Below, piece by piece: positions 10,177 to 21,896 of a stretch of 64,000 nt of DNA. The notes beneath the pieces are model-generated. The model was not told the origin of the DNA and did not search any database. It worked only from the letters and a program-made list of their open reading frames with translations. The first letter of the stretch is position 1. The number at the start of each line of letters is the position of its first letter. Origin of the DNA: Helichrysum umbraculigerum (lineage: Eukaryota > Streptophyta > Magnoliopsida > Asterales > Asteraceae); the NCBI GenBank assembly GCA_949592205.1, contig CATIUR010000005.1:112295777-112359776 (forward strand). The letters run 5' to 3'. A program made the position numbers and the translations under genes.

Positions 10177-12530
10177 GGCATTGCTTGTCCTCAAGCAACA
10201 CTCACTTAGAAAAACATTTAAAATGGGTTTTTAAGGGGCGAGTCAAAATAATTTCAAAATGATACCACTTCTAATATGATTAAGATTGTCTAAGAATAAG
10301 GGAAAGGATAAGATGATTCTTTCATAAGCAAGAAGCAATTATCATCAAGCATACTACCAATTCTCGTGATCTTGGAGTACACATGACTAGGCGATCTCAC
10401 TAAAGGTGGTCACTCAATTCACTCAAAGTGTATCGGGTTCCTAATAATCTAGAACAATTGAAATCGCTCAAATAAGCCAGTCATGCAGCACTCATCGTCA
10501 TAAGCTTAGTCGAGAATCGGATCTCCACCACTTAGGTGAGAACGGTGCTAACTATCCCAAGACATTCAACGGGTGGTAGTGTTTGGTGAGGTTTAAGGGT
10601 ATGGGTAGTGGTGTATGTTTTGTTGTAGGGGTTTGACTTATCTTAAAACTCAAAGATAGTGAAAAACTTTATTTCAGAACGGAACGGAGGATTTTGTAGC
10701 TGCTCGTCTTCTATCGAATTTTCCTTGAGAAGGTGATACTTGAAGCACTCAGCTTTATTTGATGGAACTATTTCTTTTTCTTTTCTTGATTTTCTACTTT
10801 TTATTTTTCTTTTCTTCTTCAGAACTTCTTTGCCAGAGAATTTCTAAGGATATTTTATGTTGATCCTTTCAGAAATCCTTTTCGGAACTATGATCTTTGA
10901 TCTTGAACTTCAATTTCTTTTGTCGTGTCAATTTTTCACACTTTTGACTTTTTAGAGTACACAGAAGAGGAAGACTTTAGAGCATATTTGAAGAGGATGT
11001 TCCAAAAGATGTTTTTCACGACCTTAGAAATTCTAAGATAAGGTTTTGGGAATTTTGGTCGAATGGGGGTTTAGTACGAGGGTTTTTATGAAATGAAAGG
11101 TTTAGGCTCAACAGGGTTTACTAGGTGGATCATCGATACTGAAAATAAGCATCGGAAGGGTTTTGGGCTTGAAGAGATATGTAAGAATTGGGTTTAAATC
11201 CTAAGGAATGTCAAGGTCATCTAGCTGCACCTATACCGCGTACGGTACACACCAATGTGGTCTCGAAACGTATGTCTGGAGCAAGTTCTAACTCAGAGAT
11301 GCAAGCATCGGCACACACAAGAAATGAAAGTGAAGCATTAAAGATGAATGCTTTTAGGCTCAAGATACCTCACTACAAAATAGGGTTGTATGTGCCTAGC
11401 CATGCTCCTTTTAGATTATTGTTTCTTGCTCGAGAAATTTCTACCTTATTTTCCCTATATTCCAAAATACCTTACTCATATTTCGAGCATGATTCTTTTC
11501 GAAAGTATTTAACTCAAAAACTTAGAGTTTAATTTCATAATTTAACTCATAATTTTAATTTTTTGAAAAAAATTTGTTTGAAAAATTCGTTATTTGGGAA
11601 AACATTTTCTGAGTAATGCTATTTTGGACATAAAAATTGCCTAAAATTATCCAAGGTATTCTATACCTTGCTATCCCACACTTAGAGGAACATTGTCCCT
11701 AATGTTCTCTTGAGTTGAGTTTTTTTACTGGAGGTAAAATCCCACACTTAGAGTTTGAACATGTAAAAAAATGTTTCTTAAGTGTTAAATTTGGGTTTGA
11801 ATCCCACACTTGGTGATTAGCTCAGGATAGGGTATAGACTATAACAAGCTATCAAGACAGAATATATGTGATCATGAAATGGATAGAAGGTTAAGAAACT
11901 CCCCAGATAACGTTTTGAAGCATGTGAAATTTTGCAGGAGAGAGAGAGAGTTGAAGCGAGCTTTCTTCTGCATTCTTCTTGAAGGACATCAAGCTTCATA
12001 CGGGGTTATCCGGTGTCATGTATCCAACGTTATCAAAAATCAACTCCAATTCTTTTAAGTGGGGATCCTTATGGTGTAGAATCCCATACTTTAAGTTGAA
12101 GAAGTTGGAGTGATTTTGATAAGTGTTTGCGGTGTGGGGAGTGATCCCACACTTAGTTCTTTGAAGTGCTTGGATACAAGGAAGTTTTGAGAAGAACGAG
12201 GCCCCTCCATGAGATGTTTGAATGTTCCGCAGTCTGCAAATATTGAAAACTGGTTCGGGTTGCCTTTTGACTTCACGGATTTTCTTCTTGAAAGTGCGTC
12301 ATCTCGTCCTTTTTCCACGTTCATACATCACAACATTTCTACTTATTAAACAGAAAGAAAATGAAACATAATAAGTAATAGCATAATATAGATAAGGGTA
12401 GAGTGATCAACCAACTAGTGGCTGATACAAATAAGTTCCAAAAGTAAGGTTTAACAGTAGCCAAACAAACACAAGATAATAATAATGATAATGTCTGAAA
12501 CCAAAGTCAGATGACGCAAATGGGGTAGAA
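10177..12530 (-). other. Athila-like 3' non-coding region with iterated polypurine-like words
   Basis: I find no gene here. The minus-strand word AAGTGTGGGAT, which also forms the 3' polypurine tract, recurs at 11673-11684, 11739-11750, 11801-11811 and 12144-12155, with a variant at 12081-12091. A T-rich stretch lies near 10770-10830. The small ORFs at 11188-11532 and 12091-12324 lack coding character. Confidence 0.6.
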
Positions 12531-14257
12531 CTATGAAGCTGGGGATCCCTGGTCAGGTGTATCAATATGCTGAGTATGAGCTGGTGCTGTGGATGGTCCT
12601 ACGACTGACTGCTGGCCACTAGATACTCTCTGTCCCTGTTCTTCAGCATTGATCAGTTTTAGCTGAATCAATATGTCTCTGAGGGTAGCTGCTGGCAGTC
12701 TCATCGGATCAGTGTAGCCCCACTCTAACAAAATAGCCGAAGTAACCCCTGCTTGCTCTAGTAAGGTCATGTAAGCCTGGCGTAGCATAGTCTCTGTCGG
12801 TACAGCTGAGGAAGAGATCGGTCCCAAGTTTAATAGCATCCCGGAAGTGTCAAAAGATACAGCATCAGTGCCCAAGTAGACTGTGTCAGCACGGTAAGAT
12901 CCACTGGCGACTGGCTGGGCAGGATGAGAAATCACAGGTGCAGAAATCACTGGCTGAACTACCGGTATCTCGGTCTCAACTGACTGGACCTGCTCTGGTA
13001 CTGGTGTGGTCCGGATAGCGGGTGATGGTGTATGGGTGGTATGTGATGGGATGGATGTATGTGGTGTTGCTATGGCTGGTGGTGGTGGACCGCATCGGTA
13101 CAAGTAAGGCTCTGGGTCAGGAATACCAAGTTTCCTGGAAATCAACAGCTGATGGGAACGGCTAACCTGAAGAGCATGCAAAAGATAATACTGTGTCAGC
13201 GAGGTCACTGGATCTGTGTAGTGAACAGTAGCCTGAGCTGGTGGCTCGGCTGTCTCAGCTCCTCTATGCGGGACACTAGTATGAGTAGTAGGTGCTCGGG
13301 CTCTATCAGATGGGCCATCCTTAGTATCTGCAACAGGTGAGGATCCTCTAACACGCTTCCCAGGGAGACGACATCCTGGAATGATCTGTTTGGTGTTCTT
13401 CCATAGGCACTGTCTTTGCTCATCTACCTCAACAAGATGGATCAACTTGCAGTAGTCCAAGTTGAATGGCAAAGAACGAGAACAAACAGTAAACTCCTCA
13501 GTGTGGGCCTCAGTCAACAATCCCATACTATAAAGCAATCTAGTAATAATCGACCCCATGAACATGTGCCTATCCATGTCTGTCTCAGCTCCAAGTCTCT
13601 CAGCGATCAAGAAAGCAACATTCATATTCTTTCCTCCTATGATTGCTTCCATGAACTTCAACTCTTCGGCACTCACAGCACCACCTTCCTTCTTTCCAAA
13701 TATAGAACATGCTAACAACTTGTGAAGGATGTGATGAACCGGCTTGATGAAAGTGGATGACTTAACACAGCTCCTAAATTTGATCCTACTAAATCCATCC
13801 AAATATCCTTATGGTTCCTGTTTGGTAGGTTGGAGATGTCTTGAACACTGTTTCTGAACCATGCAGAGTTGACCTGAGACTCTGTATATAAACCAAGATA
13901 CACTCCCAAGTCGGCAACTGAGATATGATGAATCTGTTCCTGAAACCTGAATGAAATCTTTCTTTTGTCGGATACGCTCATCTTTGGATTCAGCTGGTAA
14001 GTCATCATGAACTCTGTCACTACTTCTCGGTATGCATACTCATCTATATCGAAGAGACGGAGAAAGGCATTGTTCACTTGACCATCGGTCTCATACATTA
14101 ACAAACTCTTCAACTCATCCCTGATCCCTAGCTTAATCATGTCTTTCCATACCACATATCGATTACTGCCTATCGGTCGCTGCAACCACTGGCGAATGAG
14201 TGACCTATTCTTTGAAGATTTGGCCAAGTAGCTGAGTGAAGGTGGGCAGTTTTCCAT
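12531..14257 (-). pseudogene. Athila ORF1-like protein (frameshifted)
   Basis: Two overlapping minus-strand frames (14257-13712 and 13802-12531) together form one protein of about 575 residues, broken by a frameshift near 13800. The N-terminal part has the pattern I associate with the plant Athila ORF1 family: a first helical domain, then FRFQEQIHHISVADLGVYLG. After the shift comes a segment containing HHILHKLLACSIFGKK, matching the usual 'heptad, HRLLA, FG' block of that family. The C-terminal third is Pro/Thr/Ser-rich and ends in an Ala/Leu-rich helix. Function in the family is unsettled (gag-like or accessory). There is no zinc knuckle and no enzyme motif. Family assignment is from memory; the frameshift is seen directly. 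Confidence 0.6.
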
Positions 14258-16001
14258 CTGTGATAAAAGACAAGAAAAGATTAGGCCATAATAGTGATAT
14301 ATTAATGGATATGCTAAAGTACTTCCAAATTTTCAGAAAAAATTGGAAATGTAGGCTTTAGAAATGGGCATATCCAGAAATTTTAAAATTGCTAAACCTA
14401 ACCGCAACCAATCACAAATCCAAAAACTTTTATCAACTTATGTCTAAATAAGGGTAAGTGGCACAAAGCTTCAAGTTCCTAGCATAATTAAAGCAAGTCA
14501 ACAAGGTACCTAACTTAATTATCCCAAGCACTAAAAACTTAAAATACTTTATGTTCATGGTTAATCAATCTAAATGAGCTTAATACTTTGGATAAATCCA
14601 AGGTTATATAATTACCTCAAGTAAATCAATTAATCATAAAAGGGCATATTACCAATTAAATATGCAATCCAACTTTCCGCAATTTCCAAAAGACATAAGG
14701 CCGTTTTTTACATGATTTCAAGCAAAGAAACGAAGTAAACTTATTTGACAAAATAGTAGATTTTAGAAAATAGCTTTTTTGTTGGTTTCATTTCAAAGTC
14801 ATACACTTTATTAATTAAAGTGATAAACCTAAAAAATGATTAAATGAACCGAAGCTTGTTTTGATAATCTTGTAAGCTTTTTAAGTTTAGAAAAGTCACA
14901 AACATGGTTTAAAAATAAAAGTTTTAAGTAAAAATGATGTTTATGATGATTTTATCAAAAATGAGCTTACTTTAATTACCGAAAACTAGCTTAACCATTT
15001 TCTAATTGCAAATGATCAATCAAAACATGTTAACCTATCATATTTAAGCATAACTCAATCAACAAAAGTCAACATAAGCAATTAATCATCCAAAAAGTCA
15101 AACTAGCCATAGTTCATCAAAAAGTCAACACTTTAATTCCCAATCTTGCAATCAAACCAACAAATCACTAGATTAAGCTTGTAATCATGTTAAGCATCAA
15201 GATAAGCATGGAATAACACTAAAGATTGCAACTTTTAACCATGAAATCTATGAAAATGAGTTACAAGCCCTAATTTTTAAAGTTTCATGAAAATCACAAA
15301 AGTAGGTCAAGAATTACCTTAAACTTGATGTAATGATGTTGTGGATGCAAGAAAGATCATAAAATGATGAATTTTGAGCTTGGAATCATGCAAAATGGTT
15401 GAGTAATGAAGGTTTGGTGGTGATGGAGGTGGTGGCCGACGGTTTGGGGGTGGGAAGGAGGAAGAAGATGAAGTTTTTAATGTTTTGTCTTATGTGTGTG
15501 GCTAAAATCCCTTTTTATACCCTTTTAAACGTACGCGATTTAAAATTCGCGAAAGATACGAAACATACAAGTAAAATTTCAAAGTTTAAAAATTTTTAAT
15601 AAAACAATTTTAAAAAGTATGTTCGTAATTTTCTGAATCTTTACGCGCAGTCTAAAAAGATATTGCGAATCGTACGCGAAATCGTATACGTTTTTATTTA
15701 AAACAAGACAATCTTTTTGTGTTCTTTAAAATCCAAGAAAAATTCAAAATTGATTTTTTCAAAATTTAAAAATAAACTTTTTCGAATTTTCTGAAAATGT
15801 CTGAAATTCGTTACTGTGTTGCGCGAATTTGAATTTTAAAAAAACGTTTTCTTGTATTTTTAAATGCAAGCTTTTAAATTTAAAAATAAACCACTAATAT
15901 TACTTATCCTAAATACTTAAAATAAAACTAAATTAACTAAAGTTTGGGTTGCCTCCCAAAAAGCGCTTGGTTAAAGTCGGTAGCTCGACTTTTGGACAAA
16001 T
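14258..16001 (-). other. AT-rich spacer of the Athila-like element
   Basis: This spacer lies between the two ORFs. It is strongly A/T-rich with many AATCA, TTAAG and TCAAAAAGTCAA-like words and no supported coding sequence. A GT-rich ORF on the plus strand at 15399-15599 is probably chance. Near the right end is a structured block at 15943-15968, described separately. Confidence 0.6.
15943..15968. other. TTTGGG...CCCAAA plus AAGCGCTT structured block
   Basis: TTTGGG at 15943-15948 and CCCAAA at 15955-15960 form a 6-bp stem around TTGCCT. They are followed at once by the palindrome AAGCGCTT (15961-15968). I recall a very similar block (GGGTTGCCTCCCAA then AGCGCTT) in many plant Ty3/Gypsy repeats. 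It lies 34 bp past the stop of the 489-residue ORF. Confidence 0.5.
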
Positions 16002-17471
16002 TTATTGAATATTGCCCAAGAGCAATTGTTTAAGTGAATTTGGTGCTCTTGGTTGAGGGAAAGTGTAGCGAGGAATAAAGTCACAAGTGAGAATCTTAAT
16101 GACAGAATCAACTAGGTCTGCGGGATGTAACGAGAATCGTTCGTGTTCAGTGAGAAACATACGTTCCTTTTTGCCTAATTCGAGAAGATTGTCAATAAAC
16201 TTGTTAAATTCCTTTCTAACTTTCTTAGGGTTTGAAATTCCGTTTCGTGATCCGTCATCTATATGGTTTAAGTCATGAAGAAGCATTCCTAGGGTTTGTT
16301 GAAATTTTCGTTCTTCTCTCGAATCGGGATCTCCGGTGGTAGTATGAACTGACTCCGTGATTTCTTCGATTAAAGATGTTTGTGAAATGGTGAAAGGAAA
16401 TTTTGACTGAGCAAATAACAAAGTGAGTGAGACGCTAATATCCTTCCTTCCAGCGAAGAAAGTAGCTTCCATGTTATCGTCAGTGGCTCCAGGGAATATT
16501 TCTAACAACTTGTCGATCATATAAGTAGCGGGTTCAACGAAAAATGGAACTTTATCAGAAATGACGAGAGGTATAGCGGGATCTTTGCTGATCCAGAACT
16601 CAAGCTCATAAATCATAGCCGCAACATGACGATTAATTAGGGTTTGGGAAACCGGTTGATAATCGGTGCAGGCGAATAGGTCCATTAGTAGGTCTATTTC
16701 TGATTTAAGCTTTAGTTCTTGCTCTCGATAATGTGTGAAGATACCTTCCTCCTTTTGATTTGGAAGATGGTGGAGAATACCAACCTGTTTCTTTATCCTA
16801 CGAGCGACTTCTCTTTGTTCAACTGAAAAAGGAAAGTCAGACGTTTTGAGGTGTCTAGCAAATGCCCGACAAACATCCAATCTCCTATCAGGATCAAAAG
16901 AGTTACCTACGTAGTGGATATTTTCTTCAGGTTTGATTGGTAAAGTCCTATCAACAACACGATAGATGGTGTACTCAGGTTCGGGTACAAGGTTCAAAAA
17001 GATAGGTGATTTTGGAGGGTACTTGTAAACTTCTTCGTCCCATGGTGGAAGACGTTCTTCAACGGGTGGAAAACGAAAGGGTTGAAGATGTTCAGAGTTA
17101 CTCTTGACAAAACCAGATGAAGTAGGGAATTGAAAGAAGTTTTCTAAGGAATATGAAATCTCAGAAGCAGGCATAACCTGATAGCTTAGAATGCTAGATG
17201 CAGAAGTTGAGATCTTCTGATGAGAATCATGGTTTCCTAAGTCAAGATCTAAGAATTGCCCTATGGTTCTAGATTCATCGTCTGAATTAGCGGAGATAAC
17301 TTCGGAAGAGGATAAAGAAGAAGAGTAGACGTCAGATTCCAACTCTTGTTCTAAGCAGGCGAAGAACTCAGCGTCATCCATGGCCATCATTTCTTCGGAC
17401 GTCTTGAGGGCGAGTGGGGAAATGGGGCTAGACGAAAATGAATCATAGAAAGATGTTTTTGTATTTTTCAT
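16002..17471 (-). CDS. Unknown 489-residue protein in the gag position
   Basis: The frame is uninterrupted from ATG 17471 and starts about 130 bp after the primer site, where gag normally begins. The N-terminal ~80 residues are Ser/Asp/Glu-rich and acidic. The middle has a Pro-rich stretch (FRFPPVEERLPPWDEEVYKYPP, about residues 131-152). The C-terminal half is mostly predicted helix with mixed charge and looks folded. I see no zinc knuckle, signal peptide, membrane span or catalytic motif. I do not recognise it. It could be a diverged gag that lets the element enter particles, or captured sequence. Its intactness beside a frameshifted neighbour suggests either recent activity or selection, which cannot be separated here. 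Confidence 0.65.
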   Translation of the reverse strand: MKNTKTSFYDSFSSSPISPLALKTSEEMMAMDDAEFFACLEQELESDVYSSSLSSSEVISANSDDESRTIGQFLDLDLGNHDSHQKISTSASSILSYQVMPASEISYSLENFFQFPTSSGFVKSNSEHLQPFRFPPVEERLPPWDEEVYKYPPKSPIFLNLVPEPEYTIYRVVDRTLPIKPEENIHYVGNSFDPDRRLDVCRAFARHLKTSDFPFSVEQREVARRIKKQVGILHHLPNQKEEGIFTHYREQELKLKSEIDLLMDLFACTDYQPVSQTLINRHVAAMIYELEFWISKDPAIPLVISDKVPFFVEPATYMIDKLLEIFPGATDDNMEATFFAGRKDISVSLTLLFAQSKFPFTISQTSLIEEITESVHTTTGDPDSREERKFQQTLGMLLHDLNHIDDGSRNGISNPKKVRKEFNKFIDNLLELGKKERMFLTEHERFSLHPADLVDSVIKILTCDFIPRYTFPQPRAPNSLKQLLLGNIQ

Positions 17472-17600
17472 TTTTAATTAAACTATCTAAATTATTCTAA
17501 GGAAAGCAAATAACTACCAACTAAGTTTGGGAAAACCTAATTGGAAAGGGTCTCCTAAAAGCTAGAATATCTAAGGCGGCTTCAAATCGTAACGCTCTAC

Positions 17601-17620
17601 GATCCCCGGCAGCGGCGCCA
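17601..17620 (-). other. Primer binding site (tRNA-Asp type)
   Basis: The minus strand reads TGGCGCCGCTGCCGGGGATC six bases from the right LTR. Athila and Tat/Ogre elements typically use this tRNA-Asp match. It fixes the element's orientation. Confidence 0.88.
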
Positions 17621-19328
17621 AAAACTTGTCGTCACCCCTATCGGTCGGTCGGATTTGACTCCGGTCGTTGTTCCAACAGCAACAGAAGCGGCGGACAGTG
17701 AGTTTTAAATTTATATGAGCTGGGGCTCAAACTATAAGTACTACGTACCTTGGGAGCAAGCCAGTAGGTATAACTCGAGGTCATTCTTAAATCGGAGCGA
17801 ATTGAAATAAAGCGGGTCACCAAAGATTATGGTCGCAATTAGGATGGGTGTAGGTAGATAGATTTTTGTTTGAAAGGTTTCGTTTTATAATTATCCTAAA
17901 TGCAGAAAAGTAAATAACGAGAAATGAAATTAGGGTTTAAGCAGACAGGTAGAGATGTGATTACTGAAACTTGGATTATTAGGGTTTAGGGATGATGTTC
18001 ATTATAAAATTGATTGGAGATTTACCAGATAAAGAGTAGACATACTTTCGGTGTAAACACTAGGACCCTACGTTCAGGTGAAACCCTAGAAACATATGTC
18101 ACTGGAATCCTAGGTAATCATGATTCTGATCAGATCAGGCTGTTTTCAAACCCTCCTGAGCCTTTGCTTAACTAAGATAAAGTCACCCTAAATGTTCTAG
18201 GGATCAGGCATAAGGCAACAGACCGCAATTGTATTTACTGACCTTTCTTAACACCTAATCGTCTATTTACGTTTATTATAGCAAATACTGATTGTATCCT
18301 GTGTACGTTAAACTATTGGTGTGATTCGGGCTTTGCATGTCTAGGTATATGATTGACACTACCCTGTATTGTTTCTATTGAAGCACATACTTAACCATCA
18401 TAAATATAGACCCTCCTTTACAGTCAGGCGTTCATTCCTAGGAATAATCACGGTGTACAGGGCAATTAGGCATTTCCACAGTGTTCCAAACCCTAGATGT
18501 ACTGACGGTGTACTGGGCATTTAAGCATTTCCACAGTGTTCCAGATCTTAGGTGTACTAACAGTGTACAGTGCAACAAGCATTTCCACAGCTTTGATTCC
18601 TAGACCACAGTTCTAGAAGGATCACTTCTAGGTAATTCACGATGAAACAATCCATGGCATTTCCTTAGCTTCCACGTATTTGTACTCCACACGAGGTGTT
18701 TCCAACGCTATACGAAGTACCGTGCCTTTTGAAGGAAAGTTCATAGTTTCATACTGTAACTGGAGATAACTGTATATTCATAGTATTAGGGTTGATCAGA
18801 TCCTATCCTAGGGCAACAGTCACGTGAAAGTCTGGAAAGGGTGATGAGAGACTAGATCTATATTCAGGATAAGCTTAACCAGATACACATCATCACAATT
18901 TCCAATCGTATAAATGAAACATTAATTTAACATCATCCCTACTCCTAATATCTACATTTCAACAATCACAATATTAAACTACTCTATAAACATGGCAATA
19001 TGCAGAATACAAACTGAAATAACATAAAGCACAAGCATTATAACAGTAAGTAAAGTTTAGATATCACCGGGAATACAGCAGCGTAATACTGAGGATTACA
19101 AATAGTCTGAACTTGAAAAACTCGTTACAACAAGATTACCAAGCTAAAACTTCCTCTAGACTCGAACCGTAAGCTCAACCCTAACCTTTCTCCTCTAACT
19201 CCTAAGAGTAGTGCTAGAGAGAGAAAGTTAGAGAGAGAAAGTGAAAGAAAAGAGAGAAATAAGAAAAGTGAGAGAATGAGAAATGTGTGAAAATGTTGAG
19301 GTGTGTGTCATGAGGAGGAGTGATCCCC

Positions 19329-19336
19329 TATTTATA
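19329..19336 (-). promoter_or_regulatory. TATA box of the Athila-like 5' LTR
   Basis: TATAAATA on the minus strand. This should be the working promoter of the element. Confidence 0.7.
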
Positions 19337-19414
19337 GGCAAAGCTCAAAAATCAGCCGTACAACTCGCGAAACAGCACGTACAAGCAAACGAAGCAGCAT
19401 ACGGGGGCAAGGGG

Positions 19415-19506
19415 CCGTATACGGCCTTGGTAGGGCCGTATACGGTGTACACAAGGCCATATACGGTCTGTATAGGGCCGTATATGGTTCCCAGGGCCGT
19501 ATACGG
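19415..19506. repeat. Palindrome array, 5' LTR copy, two sites decayed
   Basis: Sites start at 19415, 19436, 19457, 19478 and 19497. The third reads CCATATACGG and the fourth CCGTATATGG. Both changes are CpG to TpG/CpA, as expected from deamination of methylated cytosine. Confidence 0.9.
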
Positions 19507-20007
19507 TGTCTGTCTGATTTCGTTCGTTGCTTAAAATGCGCGTATCTCCTTCGTTATGCGTCCGTTTGACCTGATTCTTTCGCCTGTGGTTTCGTAATTC
19601 CGTTACGCTTCTAATGATGCCAACTTCACTGAAATTGGATGTGTATAGCTCAATCATAGCCGAAATGACTTTATAGTGTCTGTTACTGCTCAGTCTTCTC
19701 CGTTCTTTATCCGATTTGCATGATTCTTGATTTTCCCGTCTCGGTTTTACCTGTTTTATCATATGATGAAGTTAGAATGTGATCTATATAAGGTAAATGA
19801 GGCCGGAGGATTTTGTGCACGTTTATTCGCCTTGATTTGCTTGTTATTTGGACGTTTTAGGTGATTTTTGCAGCAACGCCTATATTTAGATCACTTTAGT
19901 GAATTTTAGTAAATAATGTTCATTTTGGAATGTTTTCACTAAAGATACGTCCAAAAAGTGCGGAATATTGCCCTTAAAAACATGACTATTTGAGTCACAT
20001 CAACGTG

Positions 20008-20531
20008 CAAATGAATGCAAAAACCAATGGTGCTCATATAAAGAATTGTTGCTGATTGGAAATCATCTATTTGGATCCTATCGCAGAAACAACATATCTA
20101 CAACTCATGTGGAAAAGTTGATGACGCTATTAAAACCATATAGAAAAGTTGCTGACGCTATATGGAAAAATTGTTGACGCTATGAAAGTTACTGATATTT
20201 TCTTAGCAATTTTTAATCCATATCAGCTTAGCAATGAATCGTTCTCCATCAACTGCAGCTCAAATGTGTCTCAATGATTTTCAGTCGGTTAAAGCTGCAT
20301 GAGAAGGATATTTGCATATAAAATTTCCTTCACAAGTGTCTTCTCTCTGATGACAAGTGCACTGTGATGATGTATATTCTCACTGATGAGATTGTGTTCA
20401 CTGACGCCATCTCTATATCTTTCCCTGATAAAACTTTGAATCATATGCCAAGAAGGATGAATTTTTGGCCTGATTTCACTCTGGTTGAAGGTCTTCCCGT
20501 TTACAAAATGACTTCTATCAAAGGAATGTGA
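20008..20531 (+). pseudogene. Copia-1 extra ORF remnant, 3' part
   Basis: This is the continuation of Copia-1 beyond the nested element. From 20322 to the TGA at 20529-20531 there is a 69-codon open frame with protein-like composition (it includes PRRMNFWPDFTLVEGLPVYK). This may be the C-terminal end of the extra ORF. Upstream, 20100-20190 repeats GTTGMTGACGCTAT three times. Stops just before 20322 mean the gene is broken. No domain is recognised. Confidence 0.35.
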
Positions 20532-20814
20532 GTCAAAGCTGAAGATATCAAAAGTTGCTGAATCTCTTGATCGCTGAAGAAGATTGACTTATCTAAATCA
20601 GATTAGAGTATTGTAACTAAAAATGATCATGTACTTTATATTTTTAGTTTTAATAATATTTGAACTTTAGTGCAAAACTCAGATCATATCAAAAGAATCC
20701 AAAAAGAAAAATGAATGGATCACAAGTATAAAGTCACTGAATGTTTAAATTCTTAAACACTGACTATGAACTTTCACAGCAACAAGTTTGTCTAGGGAGC
20801 TTCAATCACAATCA

Positions 20815-20826
20815 TTTAGGGGGAGA
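20815..20826 (+). other. Polypurine tract of Copia-1
   Basis: TTTAGGGGGAGA lies one base before the 3' LTR. The identical 12-mer is on the minus strand of Copia-2 at 25466-25477. Between 20532 and 20814 I see no gene, only CACTGA-type words. Confidence 0.88.
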
Positions 20827-20827
20827 T

Positions 20828-21830
20828 TGTTGAGTCACTGGTCGCTGACCACGATGAAGTCACTGGTCGCTGACCATCTCAACTATACACTACTCGATGA
20901 AGAAATGGATTGTATCGAAGATGTTGTTGCTAATGATAGGTTTCGCTGATCGTCATTCATTCTGTTTGATATTCTGAGGAAGATTTAAAGCTCAACTTAG
21001 TGTGTCGCTGATCAACGTCAGTGAGAGCATTACTTCTTCAAATCAATAAAGGCAAAAGTCACTGCCAGAATAACAGCTAGAAACTGAAGATCTTTTGTTC
21101 AATTCATTCTACAAGAGCATGTTAGCTCGCAGTGAGTGAGGAGGATTGCTGCATCTTCAGTGACTATTCAATAAAGCCTCTCAATCATCAAGTACTAAAA
21201 AGTACTGTACTTATCTATACATCAGCAAGAGTGTTCCAGTTCGAATTATGTCCGAAAGATTACGTGGCAGCAAGTGATTGGCTTTAAGGTAACGAGATAT
21301 TTGCGGTAACAGAATTGGGACCCGCAGAATGTCAGTTTATTAGAGATCAGGACCAATCAAGCAGCGACACGTGTCCTTCCAAGATCCTATTTTGTAGGCG
21401 ATATTTTAGGAACTCTTGTAGTATAAATAGTTCAGTGTTTTGTACTATTGAGGCTAGTCGTCATATGCACCGTTCTTCTGTTTGTCAGAGAACTAGTTTG
21501 TCTAGGTGTGTATTAAGACTCAGCGAGGTTAACTATCAGCGTGTATGTCCACTGTAGTTAATACTCTTCATTCCGCATTCAACACTTTGTGAATTTAATC
21601 AATACAATTCACTTTCTGCTACAATTACTTGTCGTTCTTTGATACTGTTATATCTTTAATCTGTTATTTCAATACCGTCATACTCTGTTATAGATAATCA
21701 ATTTAAAACAAACTGAAACACTTGGTAAAATCTGAAATTGTTTTAAATTGTATTCAACCCCCCCTTCTACAATTAAACTTTACACTTTGTGATTCCAAAT
21801 CACTAACTAATAGTGATTACGGGACTCTCA
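20828..21830 (+). repeat. 3' LTR of Copia-1
   Basis: This 1003-bp copy of 316-1368 lacks about 50 bp. A TATAAATA is at 21422-21429. It is followed by the CAATC target duplication. Confidence 0.93.
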
Positions 21831-21896
21831 CAATCTCTAAATTATTGAATAACACAAACATTTACTGTACTTATATCACTTACCTCAGAAGGTACT
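21831..21896 (-). pseudogene. Split-gene fragment: exon end, donor and 5' half of intron
   Basis: On the minus strand, 21896-21884 is the last 13 bases of an exon, followed by the donor GTAAGT at 21883. The rest, to 21831, is the 5' half of the intron completed at 315-261. The exon continues in phase at 36642-36638, across the chimeric element, with GTACT (21892-21896) as the shared duplication. Confidence 0.6.

Larger units (their letters stand above)
7786..20002 (-). mobile_element. Non-autonomous Athila/Tat-like Ty3/Gypsy element nested in Copia-1
   Basis: The LTRs of about 2375 bp (7786-10160 and 17627-20002) have TG...CA ends and flanking ACGTG at 7781-7785 and 20003-20007. On the minus strand a tRNA-Asp-type primer site (TGGCGCCGCTGCCGGGGA) adjoins the right LTR, so transcription runs right to left. 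The 7.5-kb interior encodes an unknown 489-residue protein and a frameshifted Athila ORF1-like protein. I find no protease, RT, RNase H or integrase motif, so it must depend on enzymes from another element. The LTRs differ at roughly 1% of sites by eye, so the insertion is fairly recent. Confidence 0.9.
17627..20002 (-). repeat. 5' LTR of the Athila-like element
   Basis: This is the right copy, 2376 bp. It has a TATA box at 19329-19336 (minus) and the palindrome array at 19415-19506. Confidence 0.93.
316..21830 (+). mobile_element. Copia-1: Ty1/Copia LTR retrotransposon with a nested Athila-like element
   Basis: The element has TG...CA LTRs at 316-1368 and 20828-21830, an initiator-Met-type primer site, gag, PR-INT-RT-RH in Copia order, a degraded extra ORF and a polypurine tract. 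It is flanked by CAATC at 311-315 and 21831-21835. Without the 12.2-kb nested insertion (7786-20002 plus one ACGTG duplication) it is about 9.3 kb. In-frame stops at 2125-2127, 2662-2664 and 4008-4010, plus a frameshift near 3605, make it non-functional. The large size, the identical polypurine 12-mer in Copia-2 and the post-pol ORF suggest the SIRE/Maximus group; that placement is inferred. It sits in an intron of the older split gene. Confidence 0.93.
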
